Assembly: GCA_001897525.1 (NCBI GenBank) | Contig: MKTB01000004.1 | Location: forward strand, 1 to 64,000 | Direction of reading: 5' to 3' | From: Bacteroidetes bacterium 43-16 | Lineage (GTDB): Bacteria; Bacteroidota; Bacteroidia; Chitinophagales; Chitinophagaceae | Length of the DNA: 64,000 nucleotides | Shown: one piece after another, positions 9,136-19,200 of the stretch | Layout of the letters: every line of letters begins with the position of its first letter | Position numbering within the stretch: the first letter of the stretch is position 1 | Notes under the pieces: generated by a model | Told to the model about the DNA's origin: nothing | The model's input: only the letters and a program-made list of their open reading frames with translations | Databases searched by the model: none | Program-made: the position numbers and the translations under genes

Positions 9136-9199
9136 TACGCTGACCTTTATTTTTATGGTACTTTTACAGCTGTTTAAACCTAATTTCAAATAAAAACCA

Positions 9200-10699
9200 A
9201 TGGGTATTGTAAGGAAGCAGAGTATACTCTCCCTGATATCAATCTATTCGGGCTTTGCTATCGGTGCTTTGAACCAGTACCTTTATATACACTTTCTCAG
9301 CCAGGAGCAGTATGGCTTAACTACTTTATTAAGAGAGATCTTCCTGGCGCTGAGTACGTTTGCTAATTTAGGCACGGTACTGACCTTTCACCGGTTCTAT
9401 CCCATGTACCAGCACTTCCTGGGGAAGAAAAGGAATGACTTACCCTTTATTGTAATAGGTGCTTCTATCATCGGCCTGACCCTGGTAGTGGCTTCCCTCT
9501 TTATTTTCAAAGACCTGATCATAAGAAAGTTCAGCGAGAACTCCCCTCTTTTTGTCGAATGGTTCTACCTGCTGGTACCGCTTACGGTAACCTTCCTGTG
9601 TATGCTGCTGTTTGAGGCTTTTGCCTTTATGCTCAAGCGTACGGTGGGGGCCAACCTGATCAAAGAGACCGGGTTCAGGCTGTTCCAGTCGGCGATCATT
9701 ATGCTGTATTGTTTTAAATGGATCAGTATTGATACCTTTTTCATCCTGTTTTCACTGATGTATGTGCCTTCGGTGATCATAATGGGGGCAATGGTCTTTA
9801 CCAAAAACGGGATACAGATCAATTATAAGATATCGGGGCTTACCAAAAGAATTTACAAATCTATAGCCAGCTATACGGCTTTCCATTTTAGCGGGGTGGC
9901 TATTGCCGTCTTGCCTATTGCCATTAATATGTCTATTATTACCAGTATCAGTAAGAATGGTCTTATTGATACGGCCGTGTATGGACTGGCACGCTTTTTT
10001 GTATCCATCATTGAAGCGCCCTTAAGGAGTATGCTGGGGATCAATATAGCCACAGTATCAGAGGCCACTCACCAAAAGGACAAGGAAAAAATAAGCAGGA
10101 TCTATAAAAAGACTTCGATTACATTATTCATTACGGGGCTTGCCTTGTTTATCCTCATCGCTACCAATATAGACCTTGTCAACGCTACCCTTTTCAATAA
10201 AAACGGTAAGGATTACAGTATGCTGGGCGCTATCTTTTTCATCATAGGACTGGCTAAGGTATTTGAACTGTCCATGGGGTTGAATAATGTGATCCTTTAC
10301 ATGTCCAAATACTGGAAAGTAGAGTTTTATATTACCTCAAGCGTTATTTTACTCAACATCCCCGTGAGCTACCTGCTCACCAAACACTGGGGGGTGATGG
10401 GCACCGCCTGCAGTGATGCTATAATGCTCAGCTTGTTTTGCCTGCTGCGGTTTTATTTTGTCAAGCGCCTGATCGGTATCCAGCCCTACACTTCCAAGAC
10501 GCTTGGTATGTTGCTTATCGGTATTGCTTGTTTTATCATCACGGCTATGGTCCCTTCTTCTTTCCCGGTCATCATAAGCCTGGCCTTAAAAGCTACGGTA
10601 TTTATGCTGCTGTATTTTACGGCTATATGGTTCTATAATCCGTCTGAAGACATGAAAGATATCCTGACAAAAATGTTTCAAAAGATCTTAAAAAAGTAA
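9200..10699 (+). CDS. Oligosaccharide flippase family protein (Wzx/MOP superfamily)
   Basis: Integral membrane protein of 499 aa with about 12-14 predicted transmembrane segments throughout and an N-terminal SILSLISIYSGFAIGALNQ typical of polysaccharide biosynthesis/flippase proteins. Members move lipid-linked oligosaccharides across the inner membrane for surface polysaccharide or O-antigen assembly. The glycosyltransferase gene starts 7 bp after its stop, so the two likely act in one pathway, although no larger polysaccharide cluster is present here. Confidence 0.85.
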   Translation: MGIVRKQSILSLISIYSGFAIGALNQYLYIHFLSQEQYGLTTLLREIFLALSTFANLGTVLTFHRFYPMYQHFLGKKRNDLPFIVIGASIIGLTLVVASLFIFKDLIIRKFSENSPLFVEWFYLLVPLTVTFLCMLLFEAFAFMLKRTVGANLIKETGFRLFQSAIIMLYCFKWISIDTFFILFSLMYVPSVIIMGAMVFTKNGIQINYKISGLTKRIYKSIASYTAFHFSGVAIAVLPIAINMSIITSISKNGLIDTAVYGLARFFVSIIEAPLRSMLGINIATVSEATHQKDKEKISRIYKKTSITLFITGLALFILIATNIDLVNATLFNKNGKDYSMLGAIFFIIGLAKVFELSMGLNNVILYMSKYWKVEFYITSSVILLNIPVSYLLTKHWGVMGTACSDAIMLSLFCLLRFYFVKRLIGIQPYTSKTLGMLLIGIACFIITAMVPSSFPVIISLALKATVFMLLYFTAIWFYNPSEDMKDILTKMFQKILKK

Positions 10700-10706
10700 A
10701 ATCCCC

Positions 10707-11900
10707 ATGTCCCTCTATTCTCTATTTACGGTAAAGCGATATATTGAACAATTGATGATGAGTCCTTTTATTATCCTGGGACATATCATCGGGCTGTTCA
10801 GGCCCAAAAGCGATTTTGACGTTTTCTTTTTCATCCCCAACTATGGAGTGGGCGGAGCAGAGTATGTAAATGCCAAGATCCTGGAAGTGATCCGGGAAAA
10901 TAAAAAAACCAAGCTTATCTTTACGAAGAAGTCTTATGCAACAACGGCTTTGCACCTTTTTGAACATCCCAATGTTACTATTGAAGATATTTCAAAATAT
11001 GGCGACAATAAATACCTGTACTTTATCAACATCATGTACCGGGGTATTATGGCTTCGGAAATACTGAAACAAAAGAAACGGCCTGTTGTTTTTATCGGGC
11101 AATGTAACTTTGGGTACAAGCTCACGCCACATCTTTACCGGAAATGCCATATCATAGAACTGATCCATGTATTCGGCATAGAATTTTCCAGGGTCTGGAT
11201 GCCTTTTACTTCTTTTCTTGACACCCGCATAGGTATTGCTTACAATGTCATCGACCAGATCAATGATTACCAGAGAAAGATCGGTGTACCGGAAAAATAT
11301 ATCCGGTTTGAGAAACTGAACCTGTATGTAGATATGCCGGAAAGGTATAAAAAAGCAGAACGGCAAGACGGCCTGCTGAGGGTCTACTATGCCGGCAGAA
11401 ATGCCCCGGAAAAAAGAGTACATCTTTTATATGAGATTGCAAGGCGAATCAGCAAAGAACAGGTTCCCATCCACTTTACCTTTGTAGGAGACCTTAAGCA
11501 TGATGCTCCTGCTGATGCAGATAGTTTTGCTGCCTTCCCGGGCACCATTACAGCAGGGAACGATATGTATGAATTTGTAACGACCAATGATGTGGTATTG
11601 CTCACCTCCAGGAAGGAAGGACTACCGATCATGATCCTGGAAGCCATCAAACTGGGCATTGTTCCCGTAAGCACGCCAGAAGCAGATATCCCGGTCTATA
11701 TCAATGAATCTAACGGCTACCTGCTGGACGACAGTTCTGAGGAAAGTATTGTGCGCTCTGCCGTACATGCGCTCAAAGAGCTTGCGGCCAATAAGGAATT
11801 GTACCAGAGGAAATCTGCTGCTGCCAAAGCCACATACCACAGTAATTTCGGCAAGCAAATATTCGATGACAAGATCAGGGAATTATTTACCCTAAAATAA
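10707..11900 (+). CDS. Glycosyltransferase family 4
   Basis: 397 aa, GT-B fold. The C-terminal donor-binding half has YYAGRNAPEKR, FVGDLK, and the retaining GT4 E-x7-E motif in RKEGLPIMILEAIKLG, with NGYLLDD following. It probably transfers a sugar from a nucleotide donor onto a lipid-linked glycan at the cytoplasmic membrane face. It is translationally close to the upstream flippase (7-bp gap). Donor and acceptor cannot be predicted. Confidence 0.85.
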   Translation: MSLYSLFTVKRYIEQLMMSPFIILGHIIGLFRPKSDFDVFFFIPNYGVGGAEYVNAKILEVIRENKKTKLIFTKKSYATTALHLFEHPNVTIEDISKYGDNKYLYFINIMYRGIMASEILKQKKRPVVFIGQCNFGYKLTPHLYRKCHIIELIHVFGIEFSRVWMPFTSFLDTRIGIAYNVIDQINDYQRKIGVPEKYIRFEKLNLYVDMPERYKKAERQDGLLRVYYAGRNAPEKRVHLLYEIARRISKEQVPIHFTFVGDLKHDAPADADSFAAFPGTITAGNDMYEFVTTNDVVLLTSRKEGLPIMILEAIKLGIVPVSTPEADIPVYINESNGYLLDDSSEESIVRSAVHALKELAANKELYQRKSAAAKATYHSNFGKQIFDDKIRELFTLK

Positions 11901-11933
11901 GGCCTTCTTTATTCAATCTTAAACAATCAATGT

Positions 11934-14042
11934 ATGTTCAGTAAAGAACAGGAAATAAATTTCAATACCCTTTCTGCTCAGTTTTTAAAGCAGGAAAGTA
12001 TCAGCAGCCCGGAACTTAATGCTTTAAAAGACCTGATCAATTACCTGGACTGGCGCTATTATGTACAGGACGATCCTGTGCTGGCCGACCAGGAATATGA
12101 TCACCTGTTCAGGCTCTTAAAAGCAGCCGAGGAGGCTCACCCGGAACTGGTCAGTGCAGACTCTCCTACCCAAAGGGTAGCTAAAGGGTTAAATGCAGCT
12201 TTTACAACAGTGGCACACCTGGTGCCCATGCTCAGCCTGGAAAACTCCTACAATGCAGCAGACCTGCTGGAATGGGACCGCAAGTGCAAAGCCTTTGCCG
12301 GTAAAGAAAATATTACTTATACCGTTGAGCCCAAATATGATGGTGCCGGCATCTCGCTCTACTATGAAAATGACCAATTGCAAAGAGCGGCTACCCGTGG
12401 CGATGGGGTATACGGGGATGACATCACCACTAATGCACGCCAGATCAAGTCTATACCGCTTACCGCAAATCTTTCGGGAAAAGGGGTACAGAGTATGGAG
12501 ATCCGGGGGGAAGTAATCATTAAGAAAAACGTATTTGCAGCCATCAATGAAAAAAGGCTTGCCGCAGGGCTTTCCATATTGGCCAATCCGCGCAATGCGG
12601 CTTCCGGTACTTTAAGGATCCTGGACCCTGCCGAAGTAGCCAAAAGAGGACTGCATGCCGTGCTGTACAATATCAGCTACCATACCAATCAGCAGCAGGA
12701 AGATAATGAAGTGTTGCAATCCCATTATGCCACGCTTCAATGGCTGGACCAGATGGGCTTTGCCACTCCGGTTAAAGATATGCTCAGAACCGATTCTATT
12801 GAAGCCGTCATCGCCCACTGTGCCGCTTTTGAGGCTAACAGGGACGAGTTACCCTTCGAGATAGACGGGATGGTGGTAAAAGTAGACCTGCTGGCCGACC
12901 AGGAGACCATGGGACAGACCTCTCATCACCCGCGCTGGGCAATGGCCTATAAATTCAAGGCCCGGCAGGCGACCAGCAAACTAGAGAAAGTAGAGTTCCA
13001 GGTAGGCCGTACCGGCAACATAGGTCCGGTAGCCAAAATAGCCCCGGTGCATATCGGGGGCGTTACCGTAGGTTCCGTCTCTCTGTTTAACGAAGACGTG
13101 ATCCGGGAAAAAGACCTGATGATCGGCGATACGGTCCTGGTAGAGCGTGCAGGCGATGTGATCCCTTACATCGTAAAATCGCTGCCGGAACTGAGGGACG
13201 GTAGTGAAACCCCGATCATCTTCCCGAGACAATGCCCGGTATGTGCAGACGAACTGGTGAAGACAGAAGGAGAAGTGGCCTGGCGCTGTATCAATATCAA
13301 TTGCAGTGCGCAGGTGGTGGAAAGGCTGATCCATTTTGCCAGTAAAGATGCTATGGACATCCGCAACCTGGGCGATGCCAATATCAAACGTTTCTTTGAA
13401 AGCGGCCTTATCAAAGGCGTACAGGATATATATAAGCTGGACTTTGAGGCCATAGGACAGTTGAATAAATTTGGCGCAAAATCGGTAGATAACTTAAAAG
13501 CGGCTATTGAACACAGTAAGCAGCAGCCGGTGCATCGGTTGATCTACGGATTAGGCATCCGCTACGTGGGTGAGACCACCGCCAAGACACTGGCCAAAGC
13601 CATAGGCGACGTAAGGGAGCTGAAAGACTGGAATGAAGAGCGCTTGTGCAGCCTGGAAGATATAGGGCCTAAAGTAGCTCAATCTTTAGTCCAGTTTTTC
13701 TCCAATGAAGACAACATTCACTTGCTGGAGGAACTAGACTTGCTGGGCCTGAACCTCAAGAATACGCAGCATAATAATGATGCAGATCATGAGGGAGCTT
13801 TTTCCGGGAAAACGTTTTTATTTACCGGCTCCTTAAGCCAGTTCAAAAGAAGCGATGCCGAAGAGCAAGTAGAAGCGCTTGGCGGAAAAATATTGAGCGG
13901 GGTCAGCAGCAAGCTGAACTACCTGGTCGTAGGCATGGATGCAGGCTCCAAACTGGAAAAAGCAAAGAAGCTGAGCAACATCAATATTTTAAACGAGGAA
14001 GGTTTTTTAAAGCTGCTTCTTGATAGTGGGATAAGCTTATAA
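11934..14042 (+). CDS. ligA: NAD-dependent DNA ligase
   Basis: LigA, 702 aa, slightly longer than the usual 670. It seals nicks in duplex DNA using NAD. Domains in order are Ia, the adenylation domain with the nucleophilic lysine in EPKYDGAG, OB fold (RTGNIGPVAKI), a four-Cys zinc finger (CPVC then C...C), the HhH domain and a C-terminal BRCT domain (FLFTGSLSQFKRSDAE). Essential replication and repair enzyme. It has its own ATG 34 bp after the glycosyltransferase. Confidence 0.97.
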   Translation: MFSKEQEINFNTLSAQFLKQESISSPELNALKDLINYLDWRYYVQDDPVLADQEYDHLFRLLKAAEEAHPELVSADSPTQRVAKGLNAAFTTVAHLVPMLSLENSYNAADLLEWDRKCKAFAGKENITYTVEPKYDGAGISLYYENDQLQRAATRGDGVYGDDITTNARQIKSIPLTANLSGKGVQSMEIRGEVIIKKNVFAAINEKRLAAGLSILANPRNAASGTLRILDPAEVAKRGLHAVLYNISYHTNQQQEDNEVLQSHYATLQWLDQMGFATPVKDMLRTDSIEAVIAHCAAFEANRDELPFEIDGMVVKVDLLADQETMGQTSHHPRWAMAYKFKARQATSKLEKVEFQVGRTGNIGPVAKIAPVHIGGVTVGSVSLFNEDVIREKDLMIGDTVLVERAGDVIPYIVKSLPELRDGSETPIIFPRQCPVCADELVKTEGEVAWRCININCSAQVVERLIHFASKDAMDIRNLGDANIKRFFESGLIKGVQDIYKLDFEAIGQLNKFGAKSVDNLKAAIEHSKQQPVHRLIYGLGIRYVGETTAKTLAKAIGDVRELKDWNEERLCSLEDIGPKVAQSLVQFFSNEDNIHLLEELDLLGLNLKNTQHNNDADHEGAFSGKTFLFTGSLSQFKRSDAEEQVEALGGKILSGVSSKLNYLVVGMDAGSKLEKAKKLSNINILNEEGFLKLLLDSGISL

Positions 14043-14126
14043 AATGCAGTCATTCTGATTTTTATAAACGTTTAGTTAATCTTTATTCCTCATATATTTT
14101 GTCGTTTTATTAACTCAAAATTAAAC

Positions 14127-14134
14127 TACATTTG
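14127..14134 (+). promoter_or_regulatory. Putative -7 box of the C-terminal processing protease
   Basis: TACATTTG, about 70 bases before the ATG at 14204. A TTTG lies 25 bases upstream, slightly too far for an ideal promoter. Confidence 0.4.
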
Positions 14135-14203
14135 TGAGGCTTTGTGTCGTTACAGGATGACGATGCAACAGTGTTACATTTTATGAATTATTAATATTTG
14201 AAC

Positions 14204-16396
14204 ATGTTCGAATTTATGAAGACCAAAATTTTGATACCTTCTGTGATCTGTGGAGCCTTACTGGCTTTCTTTTCATTTAGATATATCAACTCTTATGCAC
14301 AACCCCAGGGCCAGAATGCCATTATACAACAAACGGTAATGGCATTGATGCAGGAAGCACACTACTCTCCTCAGGAGATCAATGATGCCTTTTCCAAGAA
14401 AGTATTTGACAAAGTGATGGAAAGCCTGGATTATGATAAGCGCTTTCTTAACCAGCAGGATTATGACCAGTTAAAAAAGCATCAAAACGATATTGATGAC
14501 CAGATCAAAGCAGGCAGAACTGATTTTTTCCAGGACTTAAATAATGTTTTTGTAAAAAGAGTAGCAGAAGCAGAGCAATACTACAAGCCTATCCTGGCCA
14601 GGCCTTTCAATTTTGAATTGAATGATGAGATCCAGCTGGATGGCAAGAAGCTGAGCTATGCCAAAAACACGGATGGCGTAAAGGAAAGATGGAACACTGT
14701 GCTGAAATACAGGGCGCTGATGAAATTCATCGATCTTAAAAAAGCGGAAGATAAAAAAGCAAAAGACTCTGTACGCTATGTAGCCAAAACAGATGCTGTT
14801 TTAGAAAAAGAGGCCCGCGAGTCGGTACAAAAAATGCAGGAGCGCTACTTCAAGCGTTTGAATAAAATGAATGAGAACGACCGCTTCTCTATTTATATGA
14901 ATGCGATCACCAGTGCAGAAGATCCGCACTCAGACTTTCTTCCTCCTGAAGACCGCAAGCGTTTTGAAGAAATGATGTCGGGTAACTTCATTGGTATCGG
15001 TGCACAATTGCAGGTTACTGACGAAGGACAGACAAAAGTGGTGATGATCATCACCGGTAGCCCGAGCTGGCAGCAAGGCCAATTGAAAGTGAACGATATT
15101 ATCGAAAAAGTTGAAGATGCAGCAAGCGGTAAAGCACCGGTAGATATTGAAGGCTATGAGATTGATGATGTCGTTAAACTGATCCGTGGTAAAGAAGGTA
15201 CGGTAGTCAACCTGCATGTGAAGCATGAAGATGGTACGCGCCAGGTGATCGGCATCACGCGCGGACGTGTGGATACCGAAGATACTTTTGCAAAATCTAA
15301 TATTATTGAAAACAACGGTAAACGCATCGGCTATATCTACCTGCCGGAATTCTATACCAACTTCAACGGTGCCGGTGGCAGAACCAGTGGTGAAGATGTA
15401 AAGAAAGAGGTGATCAAGTTAAAGCAGGAAGGCGTTGACGGTATTGTACTTGACCTGAGAAATAATGGCGGAGGCTCTCTGAGCGATGTCGTAGACATGG
15501 CGGGTATCTTTATCGGTACCGGGCCTGTGGTACAGGTAAGGGGCCGGAAAAGTAATGTAAGTATCTTACCTAGCAGAGAAAAAGAAGCGATTTATAAAGG
15601 CCCGCTGGCTATTATGGTGAACGGTGGTTCTGCCTCTGCTTCCGAGATCCTTGCTGCAGCCATGCAGGACTATGGCAGAGCGGTGATCATAGGTGCACGC
15701 ACCTTTGGTAAAGGTACGGTTCAGAAAGTGGTATCCCTTGATCCTTTCGTTGAGCCCAATGCAAGAAAAGCCATCATCGAAGCCTGGATGGCCGCCAAGA
15801 ACGGTGATGCCAGATTTGAAGGGATTGGTTCTTTAAAACTGACCATTCAGAAATTTTACAGAGTAGACGGTGGTTCTACCCAGTTAAAAGGCGTTACCCC
15901 GGATATCTTGTTACCGGATGCTTATGAATTACTGGAAGAGTTTGGTGAAAGAAAAAATCCTGCGGCTTTACCCTGGGATAAAATCAAAGCGGCAGACTAT
16001 ATGAACATGAACGCTATACCGGAACTGGCCCGTCTGAATAATGACAGCAAGCAACGTATCGCTACTAATGAAACCTTTGTACTGGCGCGCCAAATGGCTA
16101 CCCGCCTGAAAGAGCAACAGGAAAACAACATTTATCCTTTGAATGTAGCTAAGATGAAAAAGAAACTGGAAGAGGGTGAAGCTATTGCTAAAAAACTGGA
16201 GCAAATTGACAGTGCAAAAACAAAACTCCAGGTAGTGAACCTGAAAGATGATGTGGCCCGGGTGAATATAGACAGCGCATCTGTTGAAAAGAATAAAAAA
16301 TGGATCGATGGTCTTAAGAAAGATGCTTACTTAAATGAGACGGTAAACGTCCTGAATGAATGGATCAAAGTAGTTGCGATCAAAAGCAAGGACTAA
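14204..16396 (+). CDS. Carboxy-terminal processing protease (S41A, Prc/Tsp-like)
   Basis: About 730 aa. A TTG at 14198 is in frame, but ATG at 14204 or 14216 is likelier; the latter gives a classic export signal (MKTKILIPSVICGALLAFFSF). Domains: an N-terminal helical region (about 30-240), PDZ (FIGIGAQLQV), and the S41 protease with VLDLRNNGGGSL, the catalytic serine in GGSASASEI and the lysine in GARTFGKGTVQ. It cleaves periplasmic proteins from the C-terminus and takes part in envelope quality control. A strong terminator follows. Confidence 0.92.
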   Translation: MFEFMKTKILIPSVICGALLAFFSFRYINSYAQPQGQNAIIQQTVMALMQEAHYSPQEINDAFSKKVFDKVMESLDYDKRFLNQQDYDQLKKHQNDIDDQIKAGRTDFFQDLNNVFVKRVAEAEQYYKPILARPFNFELNDEIQLDGKKLSYAKNTDGVKERWNTVLKYRALMKFIDLKKAEDKKAKDSVRYVAKTDAVLEKEARESVQKMQERYFKRLNKMNENDRFSIYMNAITSAEDPHSDFLPPEDRKRFEEMMSGNFIGIGAQLQVTDEGQTKVVMIITGSPSWQQGQLKVNDIIEKVEDAASGKAPVDIEGYEIDDVVKLIRGKEGTVVNLHVKHEDGTRQVIGITRGRVDTEDTFAKSNIIENNGKRIGYIYLPEFYTNFNGAGGRTSGEDVKKEVIKLKQEGVDGIVLDLRNNGGGSLSDVVDMAGIFIGTGPVVQVRGRKSNVSILPSREKEAIYKGPLAIMVNGGSASASEILAAAMQDYGRAVIIGARTFGKGTVQKVVSLDPFVEPNARKAIIEAWMAAKNGDARFEGIGSLKLTIQKFYRVDGGSTQLKGVTPDILLPDAYELLEEFGERKNPAALPWDKIKAADYMNMNAIPELARLNNDSKQRIATNETFVLARQMATRLKEQQENNIYPLNVAKMKKKLEEGEAIAKKLEQIDSAKTKLQVVNLKDDVARVNIDSASVEKNKKWIDGLKKDAYLNETVNVLNEWIKVVAIKSKD

Positions 16397-16410
16397 ACAA
16401 TATTCCTCAT

Positions 16411-16442
16411 AAAAAAAGGTTCGCCAATGGCGAACCTTTTTT
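16411..16442. terminator. Bidirectional terminator
   Basis: A 14-bp stem (AAAAAAGGTTCGCC with its complement) around the loop AAT, between two convergent genes. Confidence 0.85.
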
Positions 16443-16481
16443 GTTACTTAAAAAACCTTATGTTAATTTGGATTCGCCCTC

Positions 16482-17645
16482 TTACTCTACTTCTTTTACC
16501 GCTGCTGATTGCGGCTGAACCGTCTTTATCTCTGCGGTTTTCTTTTTGGGCATAAACCTGTTCTCAAAATATTTCTTGGAAAGTGCGGCAACCGTAATGG
16601 TCAGCAGGAATACCAGGATGTAAAAAACGATACTTCCCAGGAGCGGCAGGCTATTCAGGAAAGGCATTTTCTTTACCACCACCAGCACCACACCAATGAC
16701 CAGCATATGGTACATATAGATGCCATAAGACAATTCCCCCAACCAGTTTAATAGTTTCGAATTAGAAAACTTACTTTCCTTATAGCCAATAGAGACCAGG
16801 ATAATGACATAAATGAATGTAAGATCCAAAACCGGCCTGCTGAAAAAATGAGGATGAAAAACAGACCAATACTCATTTTCGAAAAACATAAAGCTCCCCA
16901 GCAATGCCAGGACTATTACCCGGCCTACTGGTCCGAAAAGAGGCATCTCCTTCACCGGCCGGGCAGCTTTATAAAGAAATAAAGCGCCCAGACCGCCTAC
17001 TGCCATAGACTCCACAGCGAAAGTATTAACGATTTCCCGGAAGAGGCCCATGTCTTCAAACACATAATTGGCCAGCGCATTCAGGATATACTTAAGTACC
17101 AAAACACCTGCAAGCAGTTTAAATATATGTTGCTTAAACAGCTTGATCAAAGGTGCCCACATCAGGTAAAACCATTCTTCTACGCCTATGGACCAGAGCG
17201 GCTCCAGCAGATGGTGGCCCCAGTAATACGTGACCAGGCTGGGCATAAAGAACACAAAATACATCCAGGTGTCCTTAAACGTATAAGGCACTTCATAATC
17301 TACATTAAACTGCTGCACCAGGAAGGGAATAAGCAGCGTGCCCAGGAAGACCAAAAGGAAGTATAGCGGCCAGATCCGGACAATTCTCCTGAAGTAAAAC
17401 TTGCGCACGGCAATGGTATTGCTGACCTTTATCTCTTTAAGCATTAAATAGGTGATGAGGAATCCGCTCAGCACAAAAAAGAACTCTACCGCTACGCCAC
17501 CCAGGTTGAAGAGGGCCAGGTTTTTATAATTAACCGTATTGAGCTTTATGCGCAATGCCTCGCCATGATGCAAAACCACTAAGCTCGCCGCAATAAACCT
17601 CAGGGCATTCAGACCTTTAAAATATCCTATGTCTTTATATAACAT
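16482..17645 (-). CDS. Acyltransferase family 3 membrane protein (OafA/YrhL-like)
   Basis: About 387 aa counted from ATG 17645; an in-frame TTG at 17657 is less likely. A multi-spanning membrane protein with the acyltransferase-3 signature GLNALRFIAASLVVLHHGE near the N-terminus and GGVAVEFFFVLSGFLITYLM, plus SIGVEEWFYLMWAP. These enzymes transfer acyl (often acetyl) groups to surface glycans or lipids. The last 30 residues are charged and cytoplasmic. It stands alone between a terminator and the kmo promoter region. Confidence 0.88.
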   Translation of the reverse strand: MLYKDIGYFKGLNALRFIAASLVVLHHGEALRIKLNTVNYKNLALFNLGGVAVEFFFVLSGFLITYLMLKEIKVSNTIAVRKFYFRRIVRIWPLYFLLVFLGTLLIPFLVQQFNVDYEVPYTFKDTWMYFVFFMPSLVTYYWGHHLLEPLWSIGVEEWFYLMWAPLIKLFKQHIFKLLAGVLVLKYILNALANYVFEDMGLFREIVNTFAVESMAVGGLGALFLYKAARPVKEMPLFGPVGRVIVLALLGSFMFFENEYWSVFHPHFFSRPVLDLTFIYVIILVSIGYKESKFSNSKLLNWLGELSYGIYMYHMLVIGVVLVVVKKMPFLNSLPLLGSIVFYILVFLLTITVAALSKKYFENRFMPKKKTAEIKTVQPQSAAVKEVE

Positions 17646-17824
17646 TGTCCAGACCAAAAAGAAACAAAAATATCATTAAAAAATCAAACCTGTTTCTTTA
17701 CCCTATGTTTAGTAAAAAACTATTTTATAATGCATACTTAGCCTGAAATAGGCCTGGCCCCGGATTTATATTTACAGACAATATCTGTATCTTAGCAATC
17801 CAAAACAAGCAGGATTTAAATTCA

Positions 17825-19183
17825 ATGAGAAAGGTTACTATTTTAGGAGCAGGTCTGGTAGGATCGGTTTTATCCATATTATTAAGAAAAAGAGGTTACG
17901 AGGTAGATATTTATGAAAGAAGGGCTGACCTGAGAACAGCGGCTATAGGCGCAGGTCGCTCGATCAATCTTGCGATGAGCACCAGGGGCTGGAAAGCCCT
18001 GGAACTGGCAGGCTTAAGGGCAGAGATCGAAAAGATCGCCATCCCTATGCCCGGCCGCTTCCTGCACCAGGAAGATGGCACATCTGCCTTCCAGGCTTAT
18101 GGCAAAAACGGGGAAGCCATCTATTCTGTGAGCAGGGGCGAACTCAATAAAAAACTCATGGACCTCGCAGAACAAAATGGCGTACGTATCCACTTTAACC
18201 AGGCTTGTACCAAAGTAGACATTCCTCAAAACACCATTGAACTGAAAGCAGAAGATGGCAGTACCCAATCCATAAAATGCGATCTCCTGTTTGGTGCCGA
18301 CGGCGCTTTCTCTGCCCTGCGCACCCATATGTCCTACCAGGACAGGACTGATTTCCAGCAATTCTATATCAACAGCGGCTACAAAGAATTATGTATCCCG
18401 CCAGATGCAGCCGGCAATTTCCAGATGGAGAAAAATGCCCTGCACATATGGCCGCGTCACAATTATATGATGATCGGTCTGCCCAACAATGACGGCAGCT
18501 TCACCTGTACCCTGTTCTTTCCATTTGAAGGCAGCCCTTCTTTTGACAGCGTAAAAACGAAGGAAGAAGTGATGGCATTTTTCAAAGAACAGTTCCCGGA
18601 TGCAGTGCCGCTGATGCCGACCCTTTTAGAAGATTACACCCAGAACCCGGTGTCTTCTTTAATTACTACCAAAATTTATCCCTGGTCCCATAAAGACCAG
18701 TCCTGCCTCATCGGGGATGCGGCCCATGCCATCGTTCCCTTTTACGGACAGGGCATGAATGCAGGCTTTGAAGACTGCTCTGTGCTGGATGAACTGATGG
18801 AGCAATACGGAACAGACTGGGCTACCATTCTCCCCGAATTCCAGAAATCCCGTAAACCCAATGCCGATGCGGTTGCCGAGCTGGCTTTAAAGAACTTTAT
18901 TGAAATGCGGGATAAAGTAGCTGATCCTAAATTTTTAGAAAGAAAGAAAATAGAGAAAGACCTGGGCGTACGCTATGCCGGGGTCTTCAACTCGGTCTAT
19001 GAAATGGTCAGCTTCAGCCATACCCCATATGCCTATGCTATGGGCGCTATGGAGGCCCAGGACTGGCTGTTGCAGGAGATCATGCAGCAGGGCGACTATT
19101 TCAGCAATATTGAAACTGCAGCTTTCAAAACTACCTTAGATGAGCTGCTGGCAGCCTATGCCGCCAGGGTGAAAGAACTATAA
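17825..19183 (+). CDS. kmo: Kynurenine 3-monooxygenase
   Basis: FAD-dependent aromatic hydroxylase, 452 aa. It converts kynurenine to 3-hydroxykynurenine in tryptophan degradation. An N-terminal Rossmann GAGLVGSVLSILL with YERR, the GAGRSINLAMSTRGWKAL segment characteristic of KMO, and the FAD-ribityl motif IGDAAHAIVPFYGQGMNAGFEDC are all present. The aldehyde dehydrogenase at 21745 would fit the same pathway. A near-consensus -7 box (TATCTTAG, 17788-17795) lies upstream. The fabD start follows after 17 bp. Confidence 0.92.
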   Translation: MRKVTILGAGLVGSVLSILLRKRGYEVDIYERRADLRTAAIGAGRSINLAMSTRGWKALELAGLRAEIEKIAIPMPGRFLHQEDGTSAFQAYGKNGEAIYSVSRGELNKKLMDLAEQNGVRIHFNQACTKVDIPQNTIELKAEDGSTQSIKCDLLFGADGAFSALRTHMSYQDRTDFQQFYINSGYKELCIPPDAAGNFQMEKNALHIWPRHNYMMIGLPNNDGSFTCTLFFPFEGSPSFDSVKTKEEVMAFFKEQFPDAVPLMPTLLEDYTQNPVSSLITTKIYPWSHKDQSCLIGDAAHAIVPFYGQGMNAGFEDCSVLDELMEQYGTDWATILPEFQKSRKPNADAVAELALKNFIEMRDKVADPKFLERKKIEKDLGVRYAGVFNSVYEMVSFSHTPYAYAMGAMEAQDWLLQEIMQQGDYFSNIETAAFKTTLDELLAAYAARVKEL

Positions 19184-19200
19184 AAAACGAACATAAATTT